Shown: positions 43,525 through 52,367, numbered from the stretch's first letter. The stretch: 64,000 bases of DNA from DATBLE01 sp963734065 (GCA_963734065.1 CAVTFN010000005.1:992001-1056000), one strand, 5' to 3'. Notes: generated by a model from the letters alone, not told the origin. Numbers and translations: made by a program.

Positions 43525-44853
43525 CTACTTGTTCACGACCTTGTACCCGGCCGCCTTCGCGTTGTTCGAGAGACCGCTGCCGAGCGCAGGCAGGAGGCTG
43601 CTCAGCGACTGCCCCGCAACCAGACCCGTGACGACGGAGTTCGACCAGACCGGCTGGTCCTGGTAGGTGACCATGCTCCAGCCCTTCCACACGAGCCCGG
43701 CTGCCGCCTTCATCGCTGCCCCGGGAGGAGCCGCGAAGTACGGATCCTTGTTCAGGTTCTTCAGCCACACGTTTGCGTCGGGGCCGTACGACGGGTATCC
43801 CGGTGACAGAGGCCCAGGCTTTGACTTGACCGCCAGCGACGTGGTCGCAAACTTCACGAAGTCGACCGCCGCCGCCAGGTTCTTCGTGTGCTTGGAGACG
43901 ACCCACGGGCCGCCGCCGACCTGACCGGTCGTGAGCGGCTCGCTCCCCCAGCGCAGCGGCATCGCCGCCGTCATCTCGCCGGCCGGGACCTTCAGCGTCC
44001 CACCGAAGGTGTCCTTCGCGTACCAGGTCGGCCCGGGCATGAGCAGGATCTTGTCGTTGTCCCCGCCGTATGCCTTCGCGAAGTCGGGCGAGAATATCGT
44101 CACGACCGACACGGACTTGTTCGCGATCAGCGGGTCGAGCAGGCTCGCCATGCGGGTGCAGTTGACGTTCGCCGAGTTGATGCGAACGGTCTTCGGCGCG
44201 ACGACCCGCGAGATCGGGCAACGGTCCGGCCACAGGTAGAGCCAGGCGCCGAACGAGTCGCCCACCGTCCCGATGACGTAGCCGGGATGCTCCTTCGCGA
44301 CCTTCGCTCCGAGCGCCGCCCACTGCTGCCACGTGGTCGGCACGGTGTAGCCGAACTTGTCCATCAGCTTCTTGTTGACGTAGAGCACTTCCTGGGCGAG
44401 GTTGTCCTGCAGGCAGACTAGACGGCCGTTGACGGTGCACTGCGCCAGCGACGGCGCAGGCCAGCCCTTGAGGAGCGACGCCGGGAAGACGGGCTTCAGG
44501 TTCAGGGCGAAGTCGAACGGCGGCTGGCTCATCCAGACCGGGTCGTTCGCCTGCTCGGTGAAGACGACGTCCGGCCAGCCCTTGCCCGTGCGGTTCCACA
44601 GCTGGATCTTCGTCTGCATCGTCGTCGCGCCGTTGCCGTCGCCGTCGTAGGTGACGACGTTCACGTGCACGTTCGGATGCGTCTTGACGTAGAGCTTCGC
44701 GACCGGCAGGCGGACGGCGTCGACCCAAACGGTGATCGAGCCAGAGGCCTTTCCGGAGCTCGCTCCGCCGGTTGAGGTAGCGATCAGTGCGGCCGTCGTC
44801 GTCGCGACCGCGACGAGCGACGCCAGCACGAACCACCGACGCTTGACCTTCAT
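43525..44853 (-). CDS. MalE-type sugar ABC substrate-binding protein
   Basis: A 442-residue extracellular solute-binding protein family 1 member. The signal peptide is RRWFVLASLVAVATTTAALI, followed by SITVWVDAVRLPVAKLYVKT, the family first strand. Later features are GWPDVVFTEQANDPVWMSQP, LAQEVLYVNKKLMDKFGYTV (the ligand-side Y-N-K segment) and GGGPWVVSKHTKNLAAAVDF. The ATG has AAGGAG six bases upstream. It has no lipobox. It heads the MalEFGK block and lies directly below the enolase-superfamily gene, which presumably acts on the imported compound. Confidence 0.9.
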   Translation of the reverse strand: MKVKRRWFVLASLVAVATTTAALIATSTGGASSGKASGSITVWVDAVRLPVAKLYVKTHPNVHVNVVTYDGDGNGATTMQTKIQLWNRTGKGWPDVVFTEQANDPVWMSQPPFDFALNLKPVFPASLLKGWPAPSLAQCTVNGRLVCLQDNLAQEVLYVNKKLMDKFGYTVPTTWQQWAALGAKVAKEHPGYVIGTVGDSFGAWLYLWPDRCPISRVVAPKTVRINSANVNCTRMASLLDPLIANKSVSVVTIFSPDFAKAYGGDNDKILLMPGPTWYAKDTFGGTLKVPAGEMTAAMPLRWGSEPLTTGQVGGGPWVVSKHTKNLAAAVDFVKFATTSLAVKSKPGPLSPGYPSYGPDANVWLKNLNKDPYFAAPPGAAMKAAAGLVWKGWSMVTYQDQPVWSNSVVTGLVAGQSLSSLLPALGSGLSNNAKAAGYKVVNK

Positions 44854-44884
44854 GTGCGCTCCTTTCATAGAGTCTTTACGACCT

Positions 44885-45958
44885 TCAGGCGTGCGTTCCA
44901 GCACGGGCTTCGTGGACGACGTGCGGAAGCGCGATGCCGGGCTCCGTCGGTGCGTGGACAAGACCGTCTGGACCGACGCGCGATTCGCGCCTCACCGGGT
45001 TGGACGTCACGAGCGACTCGTAGTAGGTGCAGTTGGGGATCGCCATACAGAGGTGGACCGCCGGCACCGTCGGGCCGTGTACTTCCGCTCGCAGCCGGAA
45101 CGAGTCGGCGAGGTGTGCGATCCGCATGGCGCCGGTGATGCCGCCCCGGTGGTTCGCGCTCGTCCTGACGTACGTGGCGCAACCCGAAGCGATGAAGTCG
45201 GCGGTGTTCAGGTGGCTCCCGTCGGACGTCTCTCCGACGAGCAGGGGTACCTCGACCCGCTCTGCCAGCCAGCGGTACGCGGTCACGCTGAACTCGCGCA
45301 TCGGCTCCTCGTACCAGCGATACCCGGCCTCGGCGAGGGCGTGACCGAGGTAGACGGCGCTCGGCAGGTCGAAGCCCGCCGATCCGTCGTACATCAGCTC
45401 GACGTCGGCCCCGACGTGGGCCCGGACGCGCTGGCAGAGTTCGGCATCGGCGCGCGCATCACCCCAGGCGTGGAGTTTGATCGCCGTGAAACCGAGCTCG
45501 AGGCATTGGTCGACCACCTCCAGGTACTCCTCGGCCGTCGAGAAGGTGACCGTGGAGGCGTACGCCGGGATCGACTCGCGATACGTCCCGAGCAGGCGAT
45601 GCACAGGGACGTCCAGCACTCGCCCCTCGAGATCCCACAGGGCGACGTCGACGATGCCGAACAGCCAGATCGGGAACTCCTCCGTACGGTCGAGCTCCCA
45701 CAGCCGGTGCCAGAGCCACTCTCGCCGGTCGGCCCGTTCGCCGAGGAGTTCCTGCCGGAGCACGCGGTCGACGATGTCGTCGAGCATCGGGCCACTCCAC
45801 TCGTGGTACGCCTCGCCGACCGCTCCCTCCTCGGTGCTGATCCGCAGGACGGCGGTCTCTCGTGCCTGAGCGGAACCGCGAAGCCCCCGCCGCCACGAGA
45901 ACGGTGGGGACACCGCGGGGAGGGAGATCAGCTCAACATCGACAGCCGAGATCCGCAT
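44885..45958 (-). CDS. Enolase-superfamily dehydratase/racemase (mandelate racemase subgroup-like)
   Basis: A 357-residue enolase-superfamily enzyme. Active-site positions appear to be Lys161 in TAIKLHAWG (a K-x-H rather than the K-x-K pair of fuconate dehydratase), metal ligands Asp191 (LMYDGSAG), Glu217 (RWYEEPM) and Glu243 (LLVGETSDG), and His294 in LRAEVHGPTV. It is therefore probably an acid-sugar dehydratase or epimerase distinct from the fucD product. It is the first gene of the minus-strand transporter operon, immediately behind a clean inverted-repeat operator. Confidence 0.82.
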   Translation of the reverse strand: MRISAVDVELISLPAVSPPFSWRRGLRGSAQARETAVLRISTEEGAVGEAYHEWSGPMLDDIVDRVLRQELLGERADRREWLWHRLWELDRTEEFPIWLFGIVDVALWDLEGRVLDVPVHRLLGTYRESIPAYASTVTFSTAEEYLEVVDQCLELGFTAIKLHAWGDARADAELCQRVRAHVGADVELMYDGSAGFDLPSAVYLGHALAEAGYRWYEEPMREFSVTAYRWLAERVEVPLLVGETSDGSHLNTADFIASGCATYVRTSANHRGGITGAMRIAHLADSFRLRAEVHGPTVPAVHLCMAIPNCTYYESLVTSNPVRRESRVGPDGLVHAPTEPGIALPHVVHEARAGTHA

Positions 45959-45964
45959 TGCGGA

Positions 45965-45985
45965 TGATCATCATACGAATGATCA
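45965..45985. promoter_or_regulatory. Inverted-repeat operator TGATCAT-N7-ATGATCA
   Basis: A perfect 7-7-7 inverted repeat sits in the 34-base gap between the enolase-superfamily gene start (45958) and the GntR stop (45993). It is seven bases from the ATG, so a bound protein would block transcription of the transporter operon. GntR/FCD regulators bind such short palindromes, so the adjacent GntR is the likely partner; this is inference. Confidence 0.6.
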
Positions 45986-45992
45986 CCTGTTG

Positions 45993-46751
45993 TCAAGCGG
46001 ACTGCTTGATTCGCTTCCTCTCCGTCCAGGCGGTGTGGATGTGCATCGAGATGAGCTCGCCGGCCGCCTCGCCGTCGCGCGCGGCCAGCGCGTCGTAGAT
46101 CTCGCGGTGCGCCTTCACCGTCCGCTTCAGCGACGCACGCGACGCCGACGAGGCAAGCGGCGGCATGACGCCGCCGAACGTATGAATGGTGCGCACGACC
46201 GTCAGGCCGACCTCGTTTCCGGATGCCTTCATGACGACGGCGTGGAAGGCATTGTCGAGGGCCCGGAATCGCTCGTAGTCGTCGTAGCTCGTCTTCATCC
46301 GCTCGATGTTCTCGGCGAGCACCGCCAGCTCGCCCTCCGTGAGCCGCGCCGCCGCGGCCCGTGCCATCTCCCGCTCGAGGATCCGGCGCACGCTGATCAG
46401 GTCGTCGAGAAGGGACATATCGGTGTCATAGATGAGCGCGATCCGGATCACCGTGGGGTCGAGCAGGTTCCACGAATCGCGCGGCTGCACGGTCGTGCCG
46501 CGTCCCTGCTCTACCTTCACCAGTCCGCGCTCCTCGAGCTGCTTGAGGCCTTCGCGGATCACCGTGCGGCTGAAAGCGAACTGCTGCCCCAGCACCGGCT
46601 CGGTCGGGAGGACGCTGCCCTCGGCGAAGGTGCCCCCGATGATCCGGTGCGCAAGCTCTTCGAGCACCACAGAGGCTAGGCGCGCAGGCCGACGCAAGTG
46701 CCGGCTGTCGAGTACGAGCTCGACGCCTGGCGGGGTACGGACGCTGTCCAC
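45993..46751 (-). CDS. GntR-family regulator, FadR/FCD subgroup
   Basis: A 252-residue regulator with winged helix (VVLEELAHRIIGGTFAEGSV, then FAFSRTVIREGLKQLEERGL) and FCD domain (ISVRRILEREMARAAAARLT, DNAFHAVVMKASGNEVGLTV, RTVKAHREIYDALAARDGEA) carrying the Asp/His metal ligands. It is transcribed divergently from the aldo/keto reductase and co-directionally with the transporter operon. A palindrome AACATCATATGTT lies five bases upstream of its GTG start, suggesting autoregulation. It is about as distant from the 31080 regulator as is normal for this family, so it probably senses a different sugar acid. Confidence 0.88.
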   Translation of the reverse strand: MDSVRTPPGVELVLDSRHLRRPARLASVVLEELAHRIIGGTFAEGSVLPTEPVLGQQFAFSRTVIREGLKQLEERGLVKVEQGRGTTVQPRDSWNLLDPTVIRIALIYDTDMSLLDDLISVRRILEREMARAAAARLTEGELAVLAENIERMKTSYDDYERFRALDNAFHAVVMKASGNEVGLTVVRTIHTFGGVMPPLASSASRASLKRTVKAHREIYDALAARDGEAAGELISMHIHTAWTERKRIKQSA

Positions 46752-46756
46752 CGCAA

Positions 46757-46769
46757 AACATCATATGTT
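46757..46769. promoter_or_regulatory. Palindrome in divergent GntR/aldo-keto reductase promoter
   Basis: AACAT-CAT-ATGTT is a perfect 5-3-5 inverted repeat in the 27-base gap between the two divergent start codons. It includes TATGTT, a plausible -10 hexamer for the plus-strand gene nine bases from its TTG. A regulator bound here would cover both promoters. Confidence 0.5.
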
Positions 46770-46778
46770 CTTGATCCC

Positions 46779-47771
46779 TTGAGCCTCATCCCGCACCGCC
46801 GCGTTGCCAACGCACGCACGTCCCTGAGCGAGCTTTCCCTCGGCTGTGCACAGCTCGGAAACCTCTACCGGGAGGTGTCCGAGCACGACGCACGGGCGAC
46901 AGTCGAGAAGGCCTGGGAGCTTGGGGTCCGGTACTTCGATACTGCGCCGCACTACGGGCTCGGCCTGTCGGAGCGGCGCCTCGGGAGTGCGCTACAGGCG
47001 CGTCCCCGCAGCGACTTCGTCATCTCGACCAAGGTCGGGCGCCTGCTGGAGCCGCTGCCGAAGTTGGAAGGACTCGACCACGACGGCTACGCCGTACCCG
47101 CCACGCACCGACGCGTCTGGGATTTCAGCCGCGACGGGATCCGGCGGTCGCTGGCCGACAGCCTCGAACGTCTGGGTCTGGAACGCATCGACGTCGTCTA
47201 CCTCCACGACCCGGACGACCACGTGCAGGACGTGCTCGACAGCGGCTTCCCGGCGCTGGCCGAGCTGCGAGGCGAGGGCGCCGTGGGCGCAATCGGAGCC
47301 GGCATGAACGACGCGGCCGTGCTGGCACAGCTCGTGCGCGAGACCGACATGGACATCGTGATGCTGGCCGGCCGCTACACGCTGCTCGAGCAGGACAGCC
47401 TCGACGATCTCTTGCCGGCGTGTGAGGAGCGCGGCGTCGCGGTCGTCGCCGCCGGTGTCTTCAACAGCGGCATCCTTGCCCGGCCGGAGCCTCCCGTGCA
47501 GGCGAAGTACGACTACGTCGACGCGCCGGCTGAGCTTGTCGAGCGGGCGCGCGCGATCGCGCGCGTTTGCGAGCGGCACGGAACAACACTGCCCGCGGCA
47601 GCAATCGCCTTCCCGCTCGCGCACCCTGCGGTGGTCAGCGTTTGCGTCGGCGCGCGGAGTCCGGAGCAGATCGCGCTGAACGCGGCGAGTTACGGCCACG
47701 CTGTCCCGACGGGGCTCTGGGCCGAGCTCAAGGCGGATGGACTCCTCCGAGAGAATGCCCCCACTCCCTGA
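46779..47771 (+). CDS. Aldo/keto reductase, sugar 1-dehydrogenase-like
   Basis: A 330-residue AKR. Features are LSLGCAQLGNLYREVSEHDA, VRYFDTAPHYGLGLSERRLG (Asp and Tyr of the catalytic tetrad), VISTKVGRLLEP (catalytic Lys), DVVYLHDPDDHVQ (His), and a cofactor loop SVCVGARSPEQI. The long insertion and overall pattern resemble L-fucose/D-threo-aldose 1-dehydrogenases and pyridoxal dehydrogenases. It could therefore make the aldonolactone opened by the amidohydrolase at 31790. The start is TTG 46779; earlier frames would cross the regulator promoter. Confidence 0.82.
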   Translation: MSLIPHRRVANARTSLSELSLGCAQLGNLYREVSEHDARATVEKAWELGVRYFDTAPHYGLGLSERRLGSALQARPRSDFVISTKVGRLLEPLPKLEGLDHDGYAVPATHRRVWDFSRDGIRRSLADSLERLGLERIDVVYLHDPDDHVQDVLDSGFPALAELRGEGAVGAIGAGMNDAAVLAQLVRETDMDIVMLAGRYTLLEQDSLDDLLPACEERGVAVVAAGVFNSGILARPEPPVQAKYDYVDAPAELVERARAIARVCERHGTTLPAAAIAFPLAHPAVVSVCVGARSPEQIALNAASYGHAVPTGLWAELKADGLLRENAPTP

Positions 47772-47851
47772 TTCCAGATGACTTGCCCCGCCCCGGCGGT
47801 AGGCCCCGCGCCGCTTGTCCCGGATCTTGCTCAGTGGGTCTCGGTCAGGAC

Positions 47852-48736
47852 ATGGTGATCGGAGACGGCGGGGGAGGACCGGAAGCTCGCGGCGTGGGAC
47901 GGCGGCAGCCTGCGGACCGCGGGTCAGCGGCCCTGCGTGCGCTCGTGCTTCTCGTCTTCACGGCCTTCTTCGCCGGTCCCATCCTGTGGCTGCTACTCGC
48001 GCCGACCAAGACCGGCTACGAACTCGCGACGCGATCGCCGTTCGCGTTTGGGAGCTTCGACACCGTCGCCGCGACGTGGCACGAACTCGACTCGTTCAAC
48101 GACCATGTCTACCGACGCTGGCTGGAGAACTCGCTGCTCTACTCGTTCAGCGCCACGGGGCTCACCCTCGCTACCGCGCTCCCGGCAGGCTACGGCCTGG
48201 CGATCGGGCGGTTCCGCGGCCGGAAGGTCGTCCTCACCGCCACGATGATCGCGATGCTCATGCCGGCGACGGCGCTCGCACTCCCGACCTTCCTCGAGCT
48301 GAACGCCCTGCACCTCCTCGGGAACATGCTCTCTGTCGTGCTGCCCTTCGCGTTTTTCCCTTTCGGCGTCTACATCGCATACATCTACTACTCGACGGCG
48401 ATGCCGGCCGGGCTGCTCGACGCTGCGCGGATCGACGGCTGCGGAGAGTGGCAGATCTTCCGCCGCATCGCCCTCCCGCTCGGGAAGCCCGTCCTGGCGC
48501 TCGTATTCTTCTTCGCCTTCGTGGCCGACTGGACGAACTTCTTCCTGCCATACATCGTGCTCGGCGATTCGCGGCAGTTCCCTGTGCAGGTGGGACTCAA
48601 CGACATGCTTCTCGGCGCTCCCCGGCCGATGCTCGCGCTCGCCGCCCTGATCGCGGCGGTTCCGGTCGTCGTGGTGTTCGTGCTGGTGCAGCGGGCGCTC
48701 GTGCGCGGACTGCTCGCCGGCTCAATAGCCGGCTGA
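47852..48736 (+). CDS. Orphan MalG-type sugar ABC permease
   Basis: A 294-residue permease with six helices and the EAA loop AGLLDAARIDGCGEWQIFRR followed by IALPLGKPVLA. It is a close paralogue of the 41728 permease. No MalF partner, binding protein or ATPase gene accompanies it. It lies alone downstream of the aldo/keto reductase, and just beyond it the sequence decays into fragments. It may be the survivor of a lost operon or may pair with the MalF at 42606. ATG 47852 is chosen with AGGA close upstream. Confidence 0.85.
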   Translation: MVIGDGGGGPEARGVGRRQPADRGSAALRALVLLVFTAFFAGPILWLLLAPTKTGYELATRSPFAFGSFDTVAATWHELDSFNDHVYRRWLENSLLYSFSATGLTLATALPAGYGLAIGRFRGRKVVLTATMIAMLMPATALALPTFLELNALHLLGNMLSVVLPFAFFPFGVYIAYIYYSTAMPAGLLDAARIDGCGEWQIFRRIALPLGKPVLALVFFFAFVADWTNFFLPYIVLGDSRQFPVQVGLNDMLLGAPRPMLALAALIAAVPVVVVFVLVQRALVRGLLAGSIAG

Positions 48737-48753
48737 GCACAGAAGAGGAGAAG

Positions 48754-49083
48754 CCGACGGCCCGGAGTCGAACCGGGAACGCGGAGGGTGACCTCGCTTC
48801 CTCTCGGACCAGTGCCTCAGAGTTCCAACGGACGTATCCGTGGTCTCCTTCGACGACGACGTTCTTGCCTCATGGGTCAAGCCACAGCTGACCAGTGTTG
48901 CCTTCCCGCACTACGAACTCGGTCGGGGCCGCCATCGAACTCCTGCTCGATCCCAGGCAAGCGCTGAGCCGTGATGGAGACCCTCGCATTCAACGGATCC
49001 CGATGCCCTCACGAGAGCGCGAATCCGTGCAAAGCGTCGCCGGTCGGAGCACTCGCGCGCGTGCCACGATCCCCAGCTGGTAG
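48754..49083 (+). pseudogene. LacI-family regulator, C-terminal fragment with frameshift, in a relic-bearing spacer
   Basis: The 400-base gap between two permease genes holds the last quarter of a LacI-type regulator from about 48801: CLRVPTDVSVVSFDDDVLAS, then WVKPQLTSVAFPHYELGR. It shifts frame at a run of four G (48925-48928) and continues AAIELLLDPRQALSRDGDP and RIQRIPMP. Upstream DNA-binding and ligand domains are absent. At 48754-48831 the minus strand also resembles a degraded tRNA: T-arm CCCGG-TTCGACT-CCGGG, a CTCT/AGAG D-stem and nearly complementary 7-base ends, but no proper anticodon arm. Confidence 0.65.
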
Positions 49084-49139
49084 GCACCTCGTCGAGGAAG
49101 TCCTGCCGCGCCACTCTCGCTGGCGAGCCGTCTCTTCGA

Positions 49140-49979
49140 TCAGCCCTTGACCGCGCCCGACAGCCCGCCGACTATCCGGCGCTCGGCGAAGAGGAAGAAG
49201 ACCAGCGCCGGGATGATCGACAGGGTCGTGAACGCCAGCACCCCGGCCGTGTCCGCGCTGTGCTCGGTCGAGTAGTTGGCCGCGCCGAGCGGCAGCGTCC
49301 AGTGGTTTGGGTCGGTGAGCACGAGCAAGGGCAGAATGAAGTTGTTCCAGCTCGTGATCACCGAGAGGATGATCACGGTCAGCAGGGCCGGGCGCGTGAG
49401 GGGGAGCAGCACGCGCCAGAAGAAGCCGAACGACGTACAGCCGTCGATCGCCGCCGCGTCCTCGAGCTCGACCGGCACGGCGCGCATGAACGGGCGGAGG
49501 ATGATCACCGTGATCGGGATCCCGAACGCCGCCTCGGGGAGAGCCACTCCGAGCAGCGACTCGTCCAGGTGGAGCTGGCGCAGCAGCAGGTAGAGCGGGA
49601 GTGCGGCGACCGCGATCGGGAACAGCAGCCCGAAGGTGAAAAAGGTGTAGATCGCCTCGCGACCGCGGAACTGGAACCGCGCCAGGGGGTACGCCGCCAG
49701 TGCGCTGACGCCGACGACGAGGGTCGTCGCGATCAGGGCGACGATCGCGCTGTTGCCGACCTGGCGCCAGAAGCCGCCGGACGCGATCACCTTCGTGTAG
49801 TTATGGGTCACCCAGGGGTGCGGCAGAGCGACGGGATCGGCCGCGATCTGGCCCGTGGTGCGGAAGCCGCTGAGCACGACGTAGGCGATCGGCACGATCA
49901 CCACCGTCGCGAGGCCGATCGCGATCACGTAGGTCGGTGCGTTCGAGAACGGCCCCCGCCGCACCCCGGCCGCTTCCAT
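49140..49979 (-). CDS. MalG-type sugar ABC permease
   Basis: A 279-residue permease with six helices, opening YVIAIGLATVVIVPIAYVVL, with EAA loop VELEDAAAIDGCTSFGFFWR followed by VLLPLTRPALLTVIIL. It is clearly diverged from the other two MalG proteins here (different loop lengths and FRTTGQIAADP motif), so it belongs to a different transporter. The ATG shares a base with the MalF stop (TGATG). It ends the minus-strand MalEFG operon; the ATPase is supplied by the gene at 55885 on the other side of the regulator and glycosidase. Confidence 0.9.
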   Translation of the reverse strand: MEAAGVRRGPFSNAPTYVIAIGLATVVIVPIAYVVLSGFRTTGQIAADPVALPHPWVTHNYTKVIASGGFWRQVGNSAIVALIATTLVVGVSALAAYPLARFQFRGREAIYTFFTFGLLFPIAVAALPLYLLLRQLHLDESLLGVALPEAAFGIPITVIILRPFMRAVPVELEDAAAIDGCTSFGFFWRVLLPLTRPALLTVIILSVITSWNNFILPLLVLTDPNHWTLPLGAANYSTEHSADTAGVLAFTTLSIIPALVFFLFAERRIVGGLSGAVKG

Positions 49980-50914
49980 CAGCCCGCCATCCTCGAGGTC
50001 CCACCGGCGACGTCACGGCGCAGGACGAAGATCTGGTACAGGATCGAGAAGACGAAGCAGATGGAGAAGAGGATCACGGCGACAGAGGTCGCGTAGCCGA
50101 GCCGCAGGCTGTTGACGCCCTGGTCGACCATGTACGTGGCCATCGTCGAGGACGCGCCCGCCGGCCCGCCGAGGGTCATGATCCAGACGAGGTCGAAGAG
50201 CTGGATCGACCCGATGATCGCCAGGAACGCCCAGATGCGGATCGTCGGCCCGAGCAGTGGGACGGTGATGTAGCGGAGCGTCGTCCAGCTCGTGGCGCCG
50301 TCGATCGCCGCCGCCTCGTTCAGCTCCTGCGGGATCCCCTGCAGCCCGGCGAGGAAGAGAATGATCGCGAAGCCGATGTACTTCCACGTGATCACGACGA
50401 AGAGCGTGTAGAAGACGAGCCCGAGGTCGGCGAGCCAGAGCTGGACGAGCCCGCCGAGACCGACGCCCTGCAGCATCTGGTCGACGAGCCCTCCGGGTTG
50501 GAGGATCTGGAGGAAGACGATCGCCGTGATCGCCTCGGAGAGGACGTACGGGACGAAGAAGATCAGGCGAAAGAGGGTCCGGCCGCGCATCGGCCTGTTG
50601 ACCAGCAGGGCGACGCCGAGCGCCAGCGGCAGCTGCAGGCCGAGCGAAAGCGCGACCAAGATCCCGTTGTGCTGCATCGCCTGCCGGAAGGCAGGGTCTC
50701 CGAACGCCTCGCGGTAGTTGCCCAGACCGACGAAGTCCGTCAGCGGCTCGAGGCCGTCCCAGGAGTAGAAGCTGTAGTGGACCGCCTGGACGACCGGGAC
50801 GATGATGAAGACCGCGTAGAGGACGACCGCAGGCGCGATGTACGCCGCGATCTGCAGCCACTTGCGGCCCAGACGGCGAACGGCCGGCCACCCTTTCGAG
50901 CGACCGGCCGTCAA
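49979..50914 (-). CDS. MalF-type sugar ABC permease
   Basis: A 311-residue permease: first helix LQIAAYIAPAVVLYAVFIIV, then a large external loop with VHYSFYSWDGLEPLTDFVGL, and the EAA loop QELNEAAAIDGATSWTTLRY with ITVPLLGPTIR. The start is TTG 50914, about 40 bases after the binding-protein stop. It pairs with the MalG at 49140 and the MalE at 50957 as a carbohydrate-uptake class 1 importer. Its operon is divergent from a LacI regulator and a GH3 glycosidase, so a beta-linked oligosaccharide is the likely cargo. Confidence 0.9.
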   Translation of the reverse strand: MTAGRSKGWPAVRRLGRKWLQIAAYIAPAVVLYAVFIIVPVVQAVHYSFYSWDGLEPLTDFVGLGNYREAFGDPAFRQAMQHNGILVALSLGLQLPLALGVALLVNRPMRGRTLFRLIFFVPYVLSEAITAIVFLQILQPGGLVDQMLQGVGLGGLVQLWLADLGLVFYTLFVVITWKYIGFAIILFLAGLQGIPQELNEAAAIDGATSWTTLRYITVPLLGPTIRIWAFLAIIGSIQLFDLVWIMTLGGPAGASSTMATYMVDQGVNSLRLGYATSVAVILFSICFVFSILYQIFVLRRDVAGGTSRMAG

Positions 50915-50956
50915 CGTGTCCGCGGTGGAGGCTACGTCTGCACCTCCGACCGGCGG

Positions 50957-52255
50957 CTACTTCTTCTTCGCCGCCGCAGCGATCTTGGCGACGACCTGGG
51001 CAGGCGTCGCCTTGCCGGCGAACTGGTCAGCGGTCGCGTTGTCGAGGGCCTGGCCGATCGCCCGCGAGAACGCGATGTCGAGATAGAGCTGGATGAAGGG
51101 CGAGATCGAGCGTGCCTTCAGAACTGTCTTCAGGTTCGGGTCGGTCACCGAACTCTCGGTGCCCTTCCTTACCGGCAGGCCGAAGCTGGTCGAGCCGATG
51201 CGGCGCTGCACGCTCGGGCTGTCGACATACGTGAGGAATTGCGCACATGCGGGCTGCGGCGCCTTCCAGGAGCACGCGAAGCCGTCACCGCCGCCGAGCA
51301 GCGAGCCCGGGAGGGCCTTGCTGCCGGGGACGTTCGGGAACGGGAACCAGCCGAGGAAGCCCGGGATCTTGTTGTCCGGGGTCAGGGGCTGCATGACCCC
51401 AGGATTCCAGTGGCCCTGGAGCTCCATCGCGGCCTTGCCGTTCGCGACCAGGCCGGCCGAGCTGGTCGAGCCCTGCTGTGCGGGCGTCGCCAGGTAGCCG
51501 TCCTGGAACGGCTTGAGGTTCAGGAGCTGTTGCACGTAGACGCCGGCCTTCAGCCAGCACGGATCCTTGAAGTTGTAGGTGACGGCCGACTGCTGCATCG
51601 TCGACTTGCTGCACAGCTTCGTCGCGAGGTAGTCCCAGTAGAAGGCGTCAGGCCAACGGTCCTTGCCGCCGACCGCGATCGGGGTGATGTCCGCCGCCTT
51701 CAGCTTGTTCACCGCGGCGATGAACTGCGGCCAGGTCGTGGGCGTGGAGGTGATCCCGGCCTGCTTGAACAGAGCCTTGTTGTACCAGAACCCCACGACG
51801 CCGACGCTGTACGGAACGGCGTACTGCCGGCCGTTGACCTGCCAGCCTGCGGCCGAGCCACCGATGGTCTTGATCCACGGCGCGACGTACTTGGTCAGGT
51901 CCTGCACCTTCTTCGCCTTCACCTGGTCGACGAGCGAGCCGCCGCCCCAGTTCTGGAAAACGTCCGGCGGGTTGTTCGACGCAAGCGCGATCGGGATTCT
52001 CGTGTTCTGGAGGACCTCGTTCTGGAAGGGGACCGGCTTGACGGTCACGTCCGGGTGCGCGGCGTGGAACTCCTTCGCCACCTGGTCCCACAACGCCTTG
52101 CCGGCGCCCTGATTGGCGTTGTGCCACCAGACCAACGTCACCGACTTGCTGCTCTTCGTACTACTCGGCGCCGCGAGCCCGGCTGAGCTCACGCCGAGGA
52201 CTGCCGCGCACGCGACGACTCCCGTCGCGACCGCGATTAGCGTCCAGCGCTTCAT
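50957..52255 (-). CDS. MalE-type sugar ABC substrate-binding protein
   Basis: A 432-residue extracellular solute-binding protein. The signal peptide is KRWTLIAVATGVVACAAVLG; a cysteine lies within it (VVAC), but too deep in the hydrophobic core to be a convincing lipobox. Mature features include VTLVWWHNANQGAGKALWDQ, PPDVFQNWGGGSLVDQVKAK, YSVGVVGFWYNKALFKQAGI and AAMELQGHWNPGVMQPLTPD, all standard for class 1 sugar receptors. The ATG is preceded by a GGAGGGAGGAG purine run. It is the first gene of the MalEFG operon, directly behind a LacI-type operator. Confidence 0.92.
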   Translation of the reverse strand: MKRWTLIAVATGVVACAAVLGVSSAGLAAPSSTKSSKSVTLVWWHNANQGAGKALWDQVAKEFHAAHPDVTVKPVPFQNEVLQNTRIPIALASNNPPDVFQNWGGGSLVDQVKAKKVQDLTKYVAPWIKTIGGSAAGWQVNGRQYAVPYSVGVVGFWYNKALFKQAGITSTPTTWPQFIAAVNKLKAADITPIAVGGKDRWPDAFYWDYLATKLCSKSTMQQSAVTYNFKDPCWLKAGVYVQQLLNLKPFQDGYLATPAQQGSTSSAGLVANGKAAMELQGHWNPGVMQPLTPDNKIPGFLGWFPFPNVPGSKALPGSLLGGGDGFACSWKAPQPACAQFLTYVDSPSVQRRIGSTSFGLPVRKGTESSVTDPNLKTVLKARSISPFIQLYLDIAFSRAIGQALDNATADQFAGKATPAQVVAKIAAAAKKK

Positions 52256-52367
52256 GACCTCGACTCCTCCCTCCGCAGGTGGGCTCCGATCACCGTCGAC
52301 CGCCCCCTACAGTGGCCGTGTGCCTCATCGCGGCGCGAGTCTGACAGACGGCCCGAGGACCGTCAAC

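Noticed and set aside
48754..48831. Functional tRNA on the minus strand
   Set aside because: T-arm and D-stem fit, but there is no 7-base anticodon loop on a 5-bp stem and the acceptor stem has a mismatch.
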